Part shown: positions 12,331-23,161 of the stretch, piece after piece
Layout of the letters: each line of letters starts with the position of its first letter
How positions within the stretch are numbered: position 1 is the stretch's first letter
NCBI RefSeq assembly: GCF_019097595.1
Contig: NC_080729.1
Span: 4,651,417-4,715,416, forward strand
Length of the DNA stretch: 64,000 nt
Reading direction: 5' to 3'
Source of the DNA: Hemibagrus wyckioides
Taxonomy: Eukaryota; Chordata; Actinopteri; Siluriformes; Bagridae
The notes under the pieces: model-generated
Told to the model about the DNA's origin: nothing
What the model saw: the letters and a program-made list of their open reading frames with translations, nothing else
Database searches by the model: none
Translations under genes and position numbers: made by a program

Positions 12331-14839
12331 TTTATATTATCTATTTATATTTATAATCCAAATTCAGAATTATTAACCCTATTTCTAGGCATATTTTACT
12401 ATTTTTATGATTTAAAATTGCCAAATTATTTCGATAATTTCCTAGAAATTTAATGTTTAATATAATAAGCAAAAGAATCTGCCAATAGAACAATACAATG
12501 TTTAGTTTAAAAATAGAAAATTTGCTAGAAACTGGTTTAATTATCTTGAAGATTTGGTCTCTTGTAATCTTACAGTAAAATAATTTTAAAAAATTCTAGA
12601 TGGTTTTGACTACATTCAAGATATTTTAACTTGCTGTCAGTTTTTCACAGAAGCCAGAAAACACCTTTTTTGCCAGTGTTCTGTTTGGATTGGCTCAATC
12701 TCAATGCTAGCAGATGGAAAAACCATTCGCAGTGAAGCAGTCTGCTGGTGGAATCAAAAATAACTGCGCAATTTTCTGTTTTTATCAGCTAGAGAAGAAA
12801 ACATGTGCTTTTATTTTGTTGCCGTTTGACAAACGTGTGTTTTCAGGACAGTTTCGTGCACACAGATTAACATGAGGATCTTTTTCTAGCCGGACGTCTG
12901 TTCTGTTCTTGTGTATCCGGCTGGTTCTCCGTGTAAGAACACATACTGTATGAAGAACAATAATATGAATACAGATTTCAGCCCTGTCAGGGATCTTGGA
13001 GAGAGAAGAACATTCATAGTTTTGACCATGTGTGTGTGTGTGTGCACATATTTAGCTATGTAAGGACTAGAACAAATACGAACAATATGTCCTTCCAGTA
13101 ATATGAATGAATGTCAAAATTGTTCTCAATCCACAATCAACCAGTCTTCACAAAAAATATCAACCCCAGATTTGAACTGAAGGCAAAAAAGTTCCTTATA
13201 AATCCTGTTTTTCGATTCACACACAGCATCAATTAGCTAATTCTAATCATAGCTGCATGTAAATAGAAGGTAGAATATTATACAATAAGATGTTAAAGAC
13301 AATATCTGACCTAAATCTTCCAATTTATAGAGATAGCAGCGTCAGCTGATGACATTTTCTCGCCTGGTCTCAGTCGGTCCAGAGACGGGATCCTGAAAAC
13401 ACTTGACTGTGAGGCAGGAAACTTTTAAAAGAAGCATGCTTCATTGAAGTGTTGTAACATATGGTGTCTTTAAAAAATGGATAAATGTGACCCATCCACC
13501 ATGTTGGAAAAGGTAGAACAGCCGCTATTGTTTTACGTCTAGCGTTTATTCCGAGACGATGGTGTGGAACGAACAGGCGTTCAATCACCCTCTCAACGAC
13601 CGCCACTGATCCCTGACCTCGCTACGGAATGAGTTGCTCAGATGTGATCAGTCTGAGTTGAAGTAACTGTGGCTCCTTTATTTCAAAGGTTCTGGTTAAG
13701 TCGTTTTGTAACTTAAGAAGGAGCAGCCGGTATTAACAAACATGAGTTTAATACTCGTAATATTGTCCGTTATATAAAACATGGTTTCCTGACGGCTAAG
13801 CCATTTCGACTGAGACGGGTAGGTTTATATGAAAAATCGGCAAGTTTGGGTTTTTATACAAGATTTCATTAGAAAATTGCTGAATAGTACACAAATATTT
13901 ATAGTACAGTTTGTATATTCCCCTGGATTACATAATTGAATTAAGTATTAATTCATTATTTGGCCTTGCTGATATATATATTTAGACAAACAACACAAGA
14001 CACACAGTGTGTTTACACAGAAATGGGATTTTAGCAAATGAAACCCAGAGCTAATGCTACATCTGTTTTGTAAAATGTTTGAGTTAAACTACATGTGCAA
14101 CCTATTACCACAGTGAGAAAAAAACCAGGAGTCAGCTTCCAATAATTGTGTTTTCTCTTTTTCATGGATGCTAGATATTTGTAATTTTCAGGCACACAGT
14201 CAGAAAAGTAGATGACTAATGCAATATAGGCAAAGTAAGAGATAAGGGATTAAACAGAACCTCACTGATAGCTTCCATGTGTCTTTAACCTTCGTCTATT
14301 AACTGGGTTTTGCTCGACACAGACTTGATGCTAATTACACCCAGGAGACCTTCTAAAAACCTGACATTCCTGGTGTTAATAACACAGTCATAGCTATAAT
14401 TATACGAAAGCAAGTTTCATGTGTAGGATATGTTAGATGTGACTGCTGCTGTATAATAAATAGGACTTTCTGGAAGATACTCGGCTATGTAAAAAAAATA
14501 TCTCTGCAGCTGGCACCCAGTGGAACTGTATGAATAATAAATCTGCCCAAATATACTGTATATCTCTTGATAATTGCTTCAGAGACGCCTGCACTGAGGA
14601 CTTTTCAGTGTAGATAATTCACCAGTCCTTTATGGCCAGGGTTTCTTGTCATAACCACACACAAGTGGCTTTAATCTGTAGGCCTGAGATCATTCCTGTT
14701 ATTTAGAAGGACTTTCTCGGGTCCAGCGCAAGAAGAACTCTCTGAAGACTGAAACCCTGAACATGTACAGATTAGTGAGCAGCAGGATTTGAGTTAAAAA
14801 ACACTTTTTTTTAGTTTTATGAATGTATTTCATAGTTTA

Positions 14840-14872
<33 letters not shown>

Positions 14873-15364
14873 AAGAAGGATCAAATTAAATTTCTGTAAC
14901 AAAACATCTTATTCTTACAGTTAAGCATGACTGGATTCAAACCAAAGGCAGACAATGTAAACAGATGACAACAAACCAAAGCAGTAATCAAAAGCAGGCA
15001 AAAACAGCATGACAGGGCTTGACAATAATAGAATTTTCCAGTAATTTTCCAATCACAGCACTTCTCAAAGTGTTGGGCAGCTCTTAGTCCATTGCGATTT
15101 GCCAGCTATTACATGTTTATTTGTTTACTAATTAATGAATGAATTAATTAAAGAATGGCATGCTGCACTTTTTATCTGTTCGTAGAAGGTTTAAGAAACC
15201 ATGCTGTTCTTATCCTGTTCATAGCCGTCGATTATGATGTTTATAATGTCAGAAAAGTTACGTAAAGCTTTTCCTTTAACTTTTACGAAGTACTAACAGT
15301 GGAGACTCCTTCCACTACTTCGTATGAACTGTGATACACACCTGTAACTACTGGTACAGCCAGA
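10332..15364. other. Intergenic, no gene seen
   Basis: Five kilobases without a recognisable gene. It contains the TA array at 12258-12327, a short GAT array at 14838-14869 and a CG-richer block at about 13360-13620. Confidence 0.5.
12258..12327. repeat. TA microsatellite
   Basis: About 34 uninterrupted TA units. Similar TA arrays occur at 19071-19140, 19831-19884, 34183-34266 and 46228-46252. Confidence 0.95.
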
Positions 15365-15485
15365 AATATTTTCATTTCATTGTCTGTACCGCTTATCCGA
15401 TCTATTCTCGGTGTCATGTCAGGTGTCATCGGGCATCGAGGCAGGATACACCCTGAACGGAGTGCCAACCCATCGCAGGGCAGCC
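15365..15485. mobile_element. L2-like repeat fragment
   Basis: Short diverged piece with CATTGTCTGTACCGCTTATC and GGCAGGATACACCCTGAACG, then GTGCCAACCCATCGCAGGGC, the same repeat style as at 57.4 and 59.7 kb. Orientation is uncertain. Confidence 0.5.
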
Positions 15486-17017
15486 AGAAATATTGTTATA
15501 GAAGATTAAACACCTTTAACGCAGTCAGAATAGAGAAATGTGGAATAAACTGGATTAACTCAACACTAAAATAGTGTTAAAATCCCTATTTTTCCACCAC
15601 TTGAATAAAAAGCCACAATGGCAGGGTAGAAGACCCAATTCCTATTACCTGTGTAATCTTACGTGTATATCTTTTATAAGCAGGCGCTTACTGGTTTTAT
15701 TATAATGACAGGTCATTAAACTGTGCAGATCAAAAAGTGCAGCATAATCAAGACTAAATATTTTCATGGACCCTGGCTGAAATACCAGGCTATTATAAAG
15801 GTAGGAGATTTTTTCTGAGGAGATCAGGAGATTACCTGATAGGAAAAGCAGGCAGGGTGAATGTATTGAGTCCAAGAATGAGTAATAATTTGAAACAAGA
15901 CAAAGCAGCTAGTTTTAAAAAGGTACTTTTTTGTTTTATTAAAGCCTTTATTAAAGTGTCAGCATCATTAATTTGCTTCTGTTCTTCCAAGAAATGGATG
16001 ATGCACATGTTCCATGTAAATATAAAAATATTTATAAGATTAAAAATAGCACTAAAATCCGATGACATCACAGGAAGCTGAGGTATAAACCCTGGATAAA
16101 ATGGAAGGGTGGCATAAGGAAGGGCTTAAGACCTGGCGTAAAACCTGTACTAAAATCTGATCTGTGAATCAGAAGATCCGATGTGGTTTATATCCAAGCT
16201 CTTTTATATATAAAAGGTACGCTTAGATTCTTTTTGCTTCAATAATCTATGACAGGATGCAAGTTTAAAATAGAGACGTGATATTTGAACATCATTTTCT
16301 GGACCCGTGCATAAAATAAGGATCTAAGGAGACACTAAATCCAACAGTTCCTGCTAAAGCAAGACCATGTGTGTCTGTGTGTGTGTGTTGGAGCGAAGTA
16401 AACAGCCGTATTTTATGATTATGATTATGATTTCAGGTCTGAGATAACAAACACCGAAGCTGTAAAATTCTCCCGAGGTTTTCCTCGCCTTTTAGTCCAG
16501 GACATAAACTAGACCCACCGGAGCTGAAAGAAAGAGAACTTCAGTGACTTCAGTATACACAGCGTCCTGATGACCCCGAGTTCAGGTTAAACAGGACGTG
16601 AAAGGAAAGTGGAAAGATGGAAACAAGAGAAAGTGGAAACAAACCTTAACTCCTTTCCTGATTAAGCTGCTATAAAGGGCAAGGATTGTTAAGTGCAACA
16701 GTATGTTGAATTGTAACCTCATACGGAGTCAATGTGCCGTAATCAAGCATGTCAGTTATGGAATATCAATCTCTATTGAGGTAATATTTATGTATGGCTA
16801 CTTTCAAAATGGACTGCCAGATAAAACAGAGGCAAGGAGAGCTGGAATGTTTTTAAGTATAGAGGAAAGTATGCAGGGAGCAAATGGTGAACCTTACGTA
16901 CAAGGTGTTGTGTGTAGCTTTTTTTCCTTAAACCACATCATCCTTTTTCATGTTTCCGGAACTGACAGGACGAAGCAGACATCCGAACAGAACACGCTCA
17001 CGTAATACTGTTTTCAT

Positions 17018-17165
17018 TCAGCTGCCTCTGTTGGGCCCTTGAGCAAGGCCCTTAACCCCCTCTCTGCCCCAGAGGCACTGCATCATGGCAGACTCTGTGC
17101 TCTGAACCCGACTTTCTAACAAGCTGAAGAAAAGACTTTCACTGTGCTGTAATCAATATGTGGGA
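17018..17165 (+). mobile_element. SINE copy, truncated head
   Basis: Carries GGGCCCTTGAGCAAGGCCCT, then CAGAGGCACTGCATCATGGC and TTTCACTGTGCTGTAATCAA, matching the tail type of the copies at 6.6, 19.2, 40.1 and 59.1 kb. Confidence 0.65.
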
Positions 17166-17221
17166 AATGTTCTTCTACTACTACTACTTCTTCTTCGTTT
17201 CTTCTACTTCTGACCACCAAA

Positions 17222-17372
17222 ACTAGGTTTAGGATTTGAGATTAGGGTTTAGGGTTTAGGGATAGATTTATGGTTTAGGGTTAGGGTTAATGGTAAGGTT
17301 AGGGGTTAGGGGTTAGGATTAGGAATAGGGATAGGATTATGGTTTAGAGTTTAGGGTTAGGAATTAATGTGT
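17222..17372 (+). repeat. Telomere-like interstitial tract (degenerate TTAGGG)
   Basis: Roughly 150 bp with many TTAGGG, TTTAGGG and TTAGGGG words (for example TTAGGGTTTAGGGTTTAGGG) mixed with variants such as TTAGGAATAGGG. It is degenerate and short. Confidence 0.75.
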
Positions 17373-19067
17373 TCATTCTAATACATTACCATTTCCATTG
17401 CCCCAGCGAATACACAGGGCCTGGTGAGAGCTCAGGGTGATTTAACTCTAATTCAACAACGACAACAAAATAATTAATTGATGATTTTAGAACAAAGTGT
17501 ATGGAATGAGTCTTCAGTGTCAGCAATCCATTACATTATCATAACATAACCCTGAATGCAACCATGAATGAGGAAAAAAAATAAGCTCACTCATATACAT
17601 CATAGCTTTCACCTTTTAGCATTAAAATGCTATGTAAAAAGATCTAATTTTATTATTATTGTATAAAGTTAAATCATACTTCAAAATCAAGACTGCTATG
17701 GTATAGTCAGATATCTCCAACAGTGATCCAAGACCGCAAGTTTCCACCGAAACCATGTGCAAGATATTTGTTGGAAGAACATAGAGAACCATAACTACAC
17801 TCAGGGGTTGGAGTAATCTAGACAGCACACCTACATAGGCATAAATCAGAGGGAGAGCAGTCCAGCATTACAATGCACACACACACACACACACACATAG
17901 ACAGAAAGATTTGAAGCATATGTATGTGTGTCATGAACCTTTCAGTTTGAGTCAGGAAAACCTACAGGACACATATACATGTGGCTGGAGAAGATCCAAA
18001 TGTGAAGCAAAATGATATGTATATACTGATCTTCTCTCTCTCTCTCTCTCTCTCTGTTTGTTCTCTAGTACTCACTTACATGCTATATAAAAAGATGGAC
18101 AGGTGTGTAAATTTGCCGTTGTGATCGAAACACAGAGCCCCTGACCTCTCTGAAGTGCCTCATATCTACACAGGATTCTCACCTTCACGAAATATACTTT
18201 CGTACACTTTCTCCACCCCTCTCTCTGCCCTCCTCTGTCCTGTCTGTCTGGGTGGTTTTCTATTTTTTCCCCCTGGCTGTATTTCAGCAGTGCTTTACTA
18301 AAAGAGAATGCCTCGGAATGTCTTCAATAAAACCTAATTTAGACGTGTATGTGGCTGCCATTTCAGCAGGCCACAATGAGTTGCTAAACTGAAACCTTAA
18401 TTGGAGAACTGAATCATAATAATATCTTTTAGCTAAGCATCAAAATAAACCAGAAAGACTTTGTCCTTTGTTCACAAATTGTTAGATGTGTTTCTTGTGC
18501 TCAATAAAAGTGTTGATAGATTTAAAAAAATTTAAAAAATAAACGCATTTGACTCATATGAATCAGTGGTGAGGTTTGTATTAATTCCCTTTCTTGTGTC
18601 TTTGTATTTAAGGATTTGTATTTATTTTTCCATGACAATTAAATATGTAAAAATATCAATAAATCTGTTAAAAGATGTGGATGCCATTTCTACAGTGGTG
18701 GGCTGGCCTAAACAGCAGTGATCATTTTAATATATTTAATATATTTTTCCATGAATGTGTATTAAATGATTCCCAATAGTCTATTCTCTACATTTCATAG
18801 CTTTTTTCTCGGTTGCGCTGCTTCCAGTAGTGTATATTTATGATAAGAGTATTTATCCAATCATATTTCAGCCAGTGGCTGACATCATGTATTGCCAGGC
18901 CTTCAGAATCAGGCTTAAAATAAGTGGCAATGAAATTGTTACATTAACCAATCAGATTTTGAGTTGGCATCACTGGGGCCATCTAGCAGGCATACAATTA
19001 TGTCAGCAATTTCCCGTCCTTTGATTGGATGATTGGAGTAGTCAGAGGTAGCGATCCGCACAAACTA

Positions 19068-19070
<3 letters not shown>

Positions 19071-19140
<70 letters not shown>
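19071..19140. repeat. TA microsatellite
   Basis: About 35 TA units, uninterrupted. Confidence 0.95.
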
Positions 19141-19142
<2 letters not shown>

Positions 19143-19179
19143 ACTGAATAAAGTCCAAAACAAGATGTGTTGAGTAAAG

Positions 19180-19300
19180 CCCCCAACACTCCCTGCTCCA
19201 CAGATGCTGCATCATAGCTGGCCCTGTGCTCTGACCCCAACCCCCAAGGATGTGATATGTAAAGAAAGAAAGAATGTATATGTGACAAATAAAGATATTT
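19180..19300 (+). mobile_element. SINE fragment
   Basis: Tail portion only: CTGTGCTCTGACCCCAACCC, GATGTGATATGTAAAGAAAG, TATATGTGACAAATAAAG. Same family as the copies at 6.6 and 59.1 kb. Confidence 0.55.
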
Positions 19301-19309
19301 TAACCAACA

Positions 19310-19490
19310 GAAACCAGGATAAGACCAAGACCTATACCAACGGACAGCAAACCAATACACCTCCAAGATCAAGACCTATATCTACAAGAGTAGACCCATA
19401 CCAACCTAAACCTATACCAATCACAACTAGGACAAACCCAAATCCCATACCGACCCAACACTAAGAAAATACTGAAACCCATACCACCCA
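19310..19490 (+). repeat. Degenerate short tandem repeat (CCTATACCAA-type)
   Basis: Imperfect repeats of a word like AGACCTATACCAA (AAGACCTATACCAACG, AGACCCATACCAACC, AAACCTATACCAATC, AACCCATACCACCC). It produces a Pro-rich open frame that I do not consider coding. Confidence 0.6.
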
Positions 19491-19611
19491 AGACTTTACT
19501 ATTTTTTGAGACATCACAGTTTTTTCTTTACAAAGTCAACCAACTGCTGTGTTTATTTAGTGTAGATGGAATGTCCGTGTTAATAAAGAATAATGCTGAT
19601 TAAGAGATGCC

Positions 19612-19735
19612 AAGTCAAGAAGTTTTTTTATTGTCATTTCAACCATATATAGCTGACGCAGTTCACAGTGAAATGAAATAACTCATAATTTCTCCAGGGC
19701 CCCGGTGCTACATACATATTTCAGGACTTGGTGAA
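19612..19735. repeat. Dispersed fish repeat fragment
   Basis: GTCAAGAAGTTTTTTTATTG, TCATTTCAACCATATATAGC and CAGTTCACAGTGAAATGAAA form a recognisable short interspersed sequence of fish genomes. No coding content. Confidence 0.4.
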
Positions 19736-19827
19736 GACCAAAACAAGATGAAGACTAAATTGGTGAGAAGACCATGATGAGGGTTCAGTTCAAGAACTAG
19801 CTTTTCTTAAAATATCTGTAAAAAAAA

Positions 19828-19830
<3 letters not shown>

Positions 19831-19884
<54 letters not shown>
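19831..19884. repeat. TA microsatellite
   Basis: About 26 TA units after a poly-A run. Confidence 0.95.
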
Positions 19885-19888
<4 letters not shown>

Positions 19889-21769
19889 AAATCTCTGGAT
19901 CAGAAACAACACCTCAGCAAGACACAGTTGCAACACAGCACTACCTATCATCACTCCACCATGATCTAAACACACACACACACACATCTGTTTCTGAGTC
20001 CCTGGCAGGTAGTAATCCATCACTGGTTAATAAACATGCAGGACTGTTTCCACCAGTGATGAACACTTTGAAACGGTTCAAAGTATTTTCACAGCATCCC
20101 TGCTGAGCATCATTTTAAAAGAATGTCCGCTACGGCTTTGAATACAGAGAAGGAGTGAGGTGTGCTTCAATCTCACATGCTGATGCTTAGGTTTCTGGTG
20201 CTTGCTGGTCCAAATTAGTAACTGGTACTGATTTAGAAACAAACACATTTGCTTTTATAGCTGTTATTACGTTACCTGTGCTGTTTGGGTTTATTATAGT
20301 CATGGTGTACCTGATAAAATAAGGATTTGCTGAAATGTCTAGATACGAAAACTTTATCTATTTTAGGCCACCAAAGATTAAATATACTTGGATTTAAACA
20401 CAAAGTGGTCATGGTCTAAACAGGATTTTTTTTTTTTTTAAATAATTGAACTCTACCACTTTGCTCCAAGAACCACTGGAAAATCTTCGAGGAAAAAAGG
20501 CCAATGTTAGAAATACCAGCCTGGTGTGTTAGCATATCTTCAACCTCAGTTACCTCATTAAGTTTAATCTCAGATAAACTAGTTTTTCAGTCCTGCAATT
20601 AACCATGCAATTAACACGACTCCAACAAGCTTCATCTGAAAGTAAACCCCGCCCCTTTGCATGACAATTTTTTAATAGCACTCCTTCTATTAGTATTATT
20701 ATCTGTAAGACTTCCTTTTCAGTTACATCCCTACTGTCATTTGCTTTAGGATCAATGAAAAGGGGGGGGGGGAATCCCATCAGAAACAATAAAGAAAAGT
20801 AAAGAGAAGGAAAGAGAGAGAGTAGAGAGAGCAGAGAAGTATTGTTCTCTTCACAATTCCACCTTAAAATAGTGCTGAGCCAGTAGTCCCATTATTAAAA
20901 TAAACAAAAGCACAGATTCAGACATAAAATATACTTCAGTTCTAATGTTTTGGATTTCTGGGTGGCGCTTCACATCTCACCCCAATCACAAGGTTACTAT
21001 GTTTTTAGAATTTTTTAGAAGTTTTTGGAGTAATTTTCCTTACAATACAAGCCACATTATTGGCTCAGTTTCCACCTTAGTAAGTCTGTTTGAGGTCTAA
21101 CCTGATCTAACATGACTGCCCCCCCCCCAAATCCCCCAACCCACCCTCTACCCCCACCTTCTGTCTGACAGGGAGGAATGAAAACGTAGTGGATGAGAGC
21201 AGCTTCACACACACACACACACACACACACACAGTCTACCTGAGACACAGAAAGCCTCCTCTTACATCCAGTCTTTCTCTGGATGGAATTTTGGAACTAG
21301 GATTTCTTGGAAGAAACTTGGTGGATACACAGCTTAATAATCACATGGATTAATTGTTTTGTTTTTCCCCCAATCTGGATTACTTTATTTCATAAACTTA
21401 TCTTGAACTTAATGTTGTTCTGAAGTTGCAAGAATTTCCTGGAAAGTTGGTGCAGTGGGTAAGTTTCTGACATCTCACATCCATCAGATCTAGCTGGTAT
21501 TTGTACTTTTTGGGCTCATTTTAGTGAAATCAGTGGTATCAGGAAATGTGTGTGTGTGTGTGTGTGTTGCCTTTATATAAACAGTCGTGACTGCAGTGAT
21601 TGCTTTCTCTCTGTCTTTCTCTGTACAATTCCTGTTTAGTGTTATTTCTGTTTTCTTCTAAACTTTTTTCTTCATTCCAAACGAATGCTGCTCTGACAAT
21701 ACTACATTTTCTTAGCCAATTCTTATTTCACCAGTAAATTCAAACAGCACAGGTAAGTTCATAAACTGC

Positions 21770-22350
21770 GAAAGCATGTGAGAATCAGCACACGAGTGAA
21801 TAGGAATCTGTGAAAGTTATCATATGAATTAGATATGAATCAAGTGACAAATCAAAACAAGTGAAGATCATCAGAAAAGAATCACATGTGAAAAATAGGT
21901 GAATTGTGTGGACTGAATCCAAGGTGACTCGTATGTGGAATTAAAAGAATTTTGTGAATCACTTATGAAAGCAAATGAATCATATGAAATGAATCACGAG
22001 GGAAAATGCATGAATCATGTTTGGAATAAAATGAATCATTTGAGTCATATGTGCAAACAAATCAGTCGTATGAAATGAATCACAAGTGAAAAATATATGA
22101 AGCGTGGAAAGAATCAGATCTGAAATGAAACGGATCATGTGAAAAGAGTCCTAGGTGAAAACAAATGAATCATGTGAAAAGAATCGCTTGTTAAATTAAA
22201 CGAATCGTGTGAAAAGAATCGCATGTGAAATTAAATGAATCGTGTGAAAAGAGTCATGTGAAATCAAATGAATCATTTGAATATAGTCATATGTGAAAAG
22301 AATCGCATGTGAAATTTAAATGAATCATGTGAAAAGAATCAGATATGATA
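21770..22350 (+). repeat. Degenerate minisatellite upstream of igsf10
   Basis: About 580 bp of diverged copies of a unit near 34 bp containing TGAATCATGTGAAAAGAATC followed by GCATGTGAAATTAA. The best-preserved copies lie at about 22160-22340, and divergence grows leftwards. The array ends about 390 bp before the igsf10 start codon. Each unit offers CATGTG (E-box type) and TGAATCA (AP-1-like) words. Confidence 0.85.
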
Positions 22351-22738
22351 TTTGAATAGTAGTACCCTCATGGGGGGGGGTATGAAATGTGTAGGTTTCA
22401 CGTGTGCATCACGTAATTATTCAGGTATCAGATATAAGTTTTGTGGTTTTCTGTTAGAGTCTAAAAGGATGGTTTGAGAAAGACAAAGTTTTTTTTTTCT
22501 TTCATCCTCTTCTTCTTTTTCATCTTCTTGGTCTGATGTTTTGAACAGTTATCTATTTTGACGCGTGAAGAACGCCAGCAAATTGTTCAGCACGAACATC
22601 ATTTGAATGCCACATGCGGGTTTTTATTGCGGGGGGATGACATTGCTTCTCCACCTACAGCTCTGCACTGATGGACGCGCGAAGCTGCAGCATTTAAAAA
22701 GGACTGCATGCGAGACGCGCGTCCGTGTCGTGTCCAAG

Positions 22739-22941
22739 ATGCACGCTCTCCGCGGAGGCTCGCGCTACCTGCGCGCTGGATTCTTGGCGCTCGTGCTGTT
22801 TCTGCTGGAGGCACGGTGCGGGAGCAGCGCGTGCCCTGCGCCGTGCGTGTGCCACGTTCCCACTGAGGTGCACTGCACGTTTAGGTCGCTGAGCATGATG
22901 CCCAGCGCGGTTCAGCCAGATGTGAAAAGAATTAACCTGGG
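22739..22941 (+). CDS. igsf10: igsf10 coding exon 1 (signal peptide and LRR N-cap)
   Basis: Encodes a hydrophobic signal core (LALVLFLLEA) followed by the Cys-rich LRR N-terminal cap CPAPCVC and the start of LRR1. The donor is GG|GTAAGA. The exon ends in phase 2, and GG plus the C of exon 2 restores Gly in the motif INLGYNS. The exon is distinctly GC- and CpG-rich compared with its surroundings, as expected for a 5' end. The 5' UTR boundary and any upstream non-coding exon cannot be fixed from the sequence. Confidence 0.9.
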
Positions 22942-22951
22942 GTAAGACGAG

Positions 22952-22994
<43 letters not shown>

Positions 22995-23118
22995 ACAGGC
23001 TAACTATTGCTAACTCTAATCTTTACCTTAGTCACCTAAAGGAAAAAAACTCATTTATTTTATTTTATTTACTTTAATTTATTTATTAATTAATTAATTA
23101 ATTAATTAATTAATTAAT

Positions 23119-23161
<43 letters not shown>

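Larger units (their letters stand above)
15486..21769. other. Intergenic upstream of igsf10, repeats only
   Basis: Holds SINE copies (17.0, 19.2 kb), the TTAGGG-like tract, TA, AC and CT arrays, and homopolymer runs near 20430, 20762 and 21119. No gene recognised. Confidence 0.5.

Noticed and set aside
19204..19464. Pro-rich 86-codon frame
   Set aside because: It arises from a SINE fragment followed by a degenerate CCTATACCAA repeat.
22607..22738. Upstream in-frame ATGs of igsf10 at 22607 and 22637
   Set aside because: They would place 44 or 34 residues before a clear signal peptide; the ATG at 22739 gives a normal secreted N-terminus.
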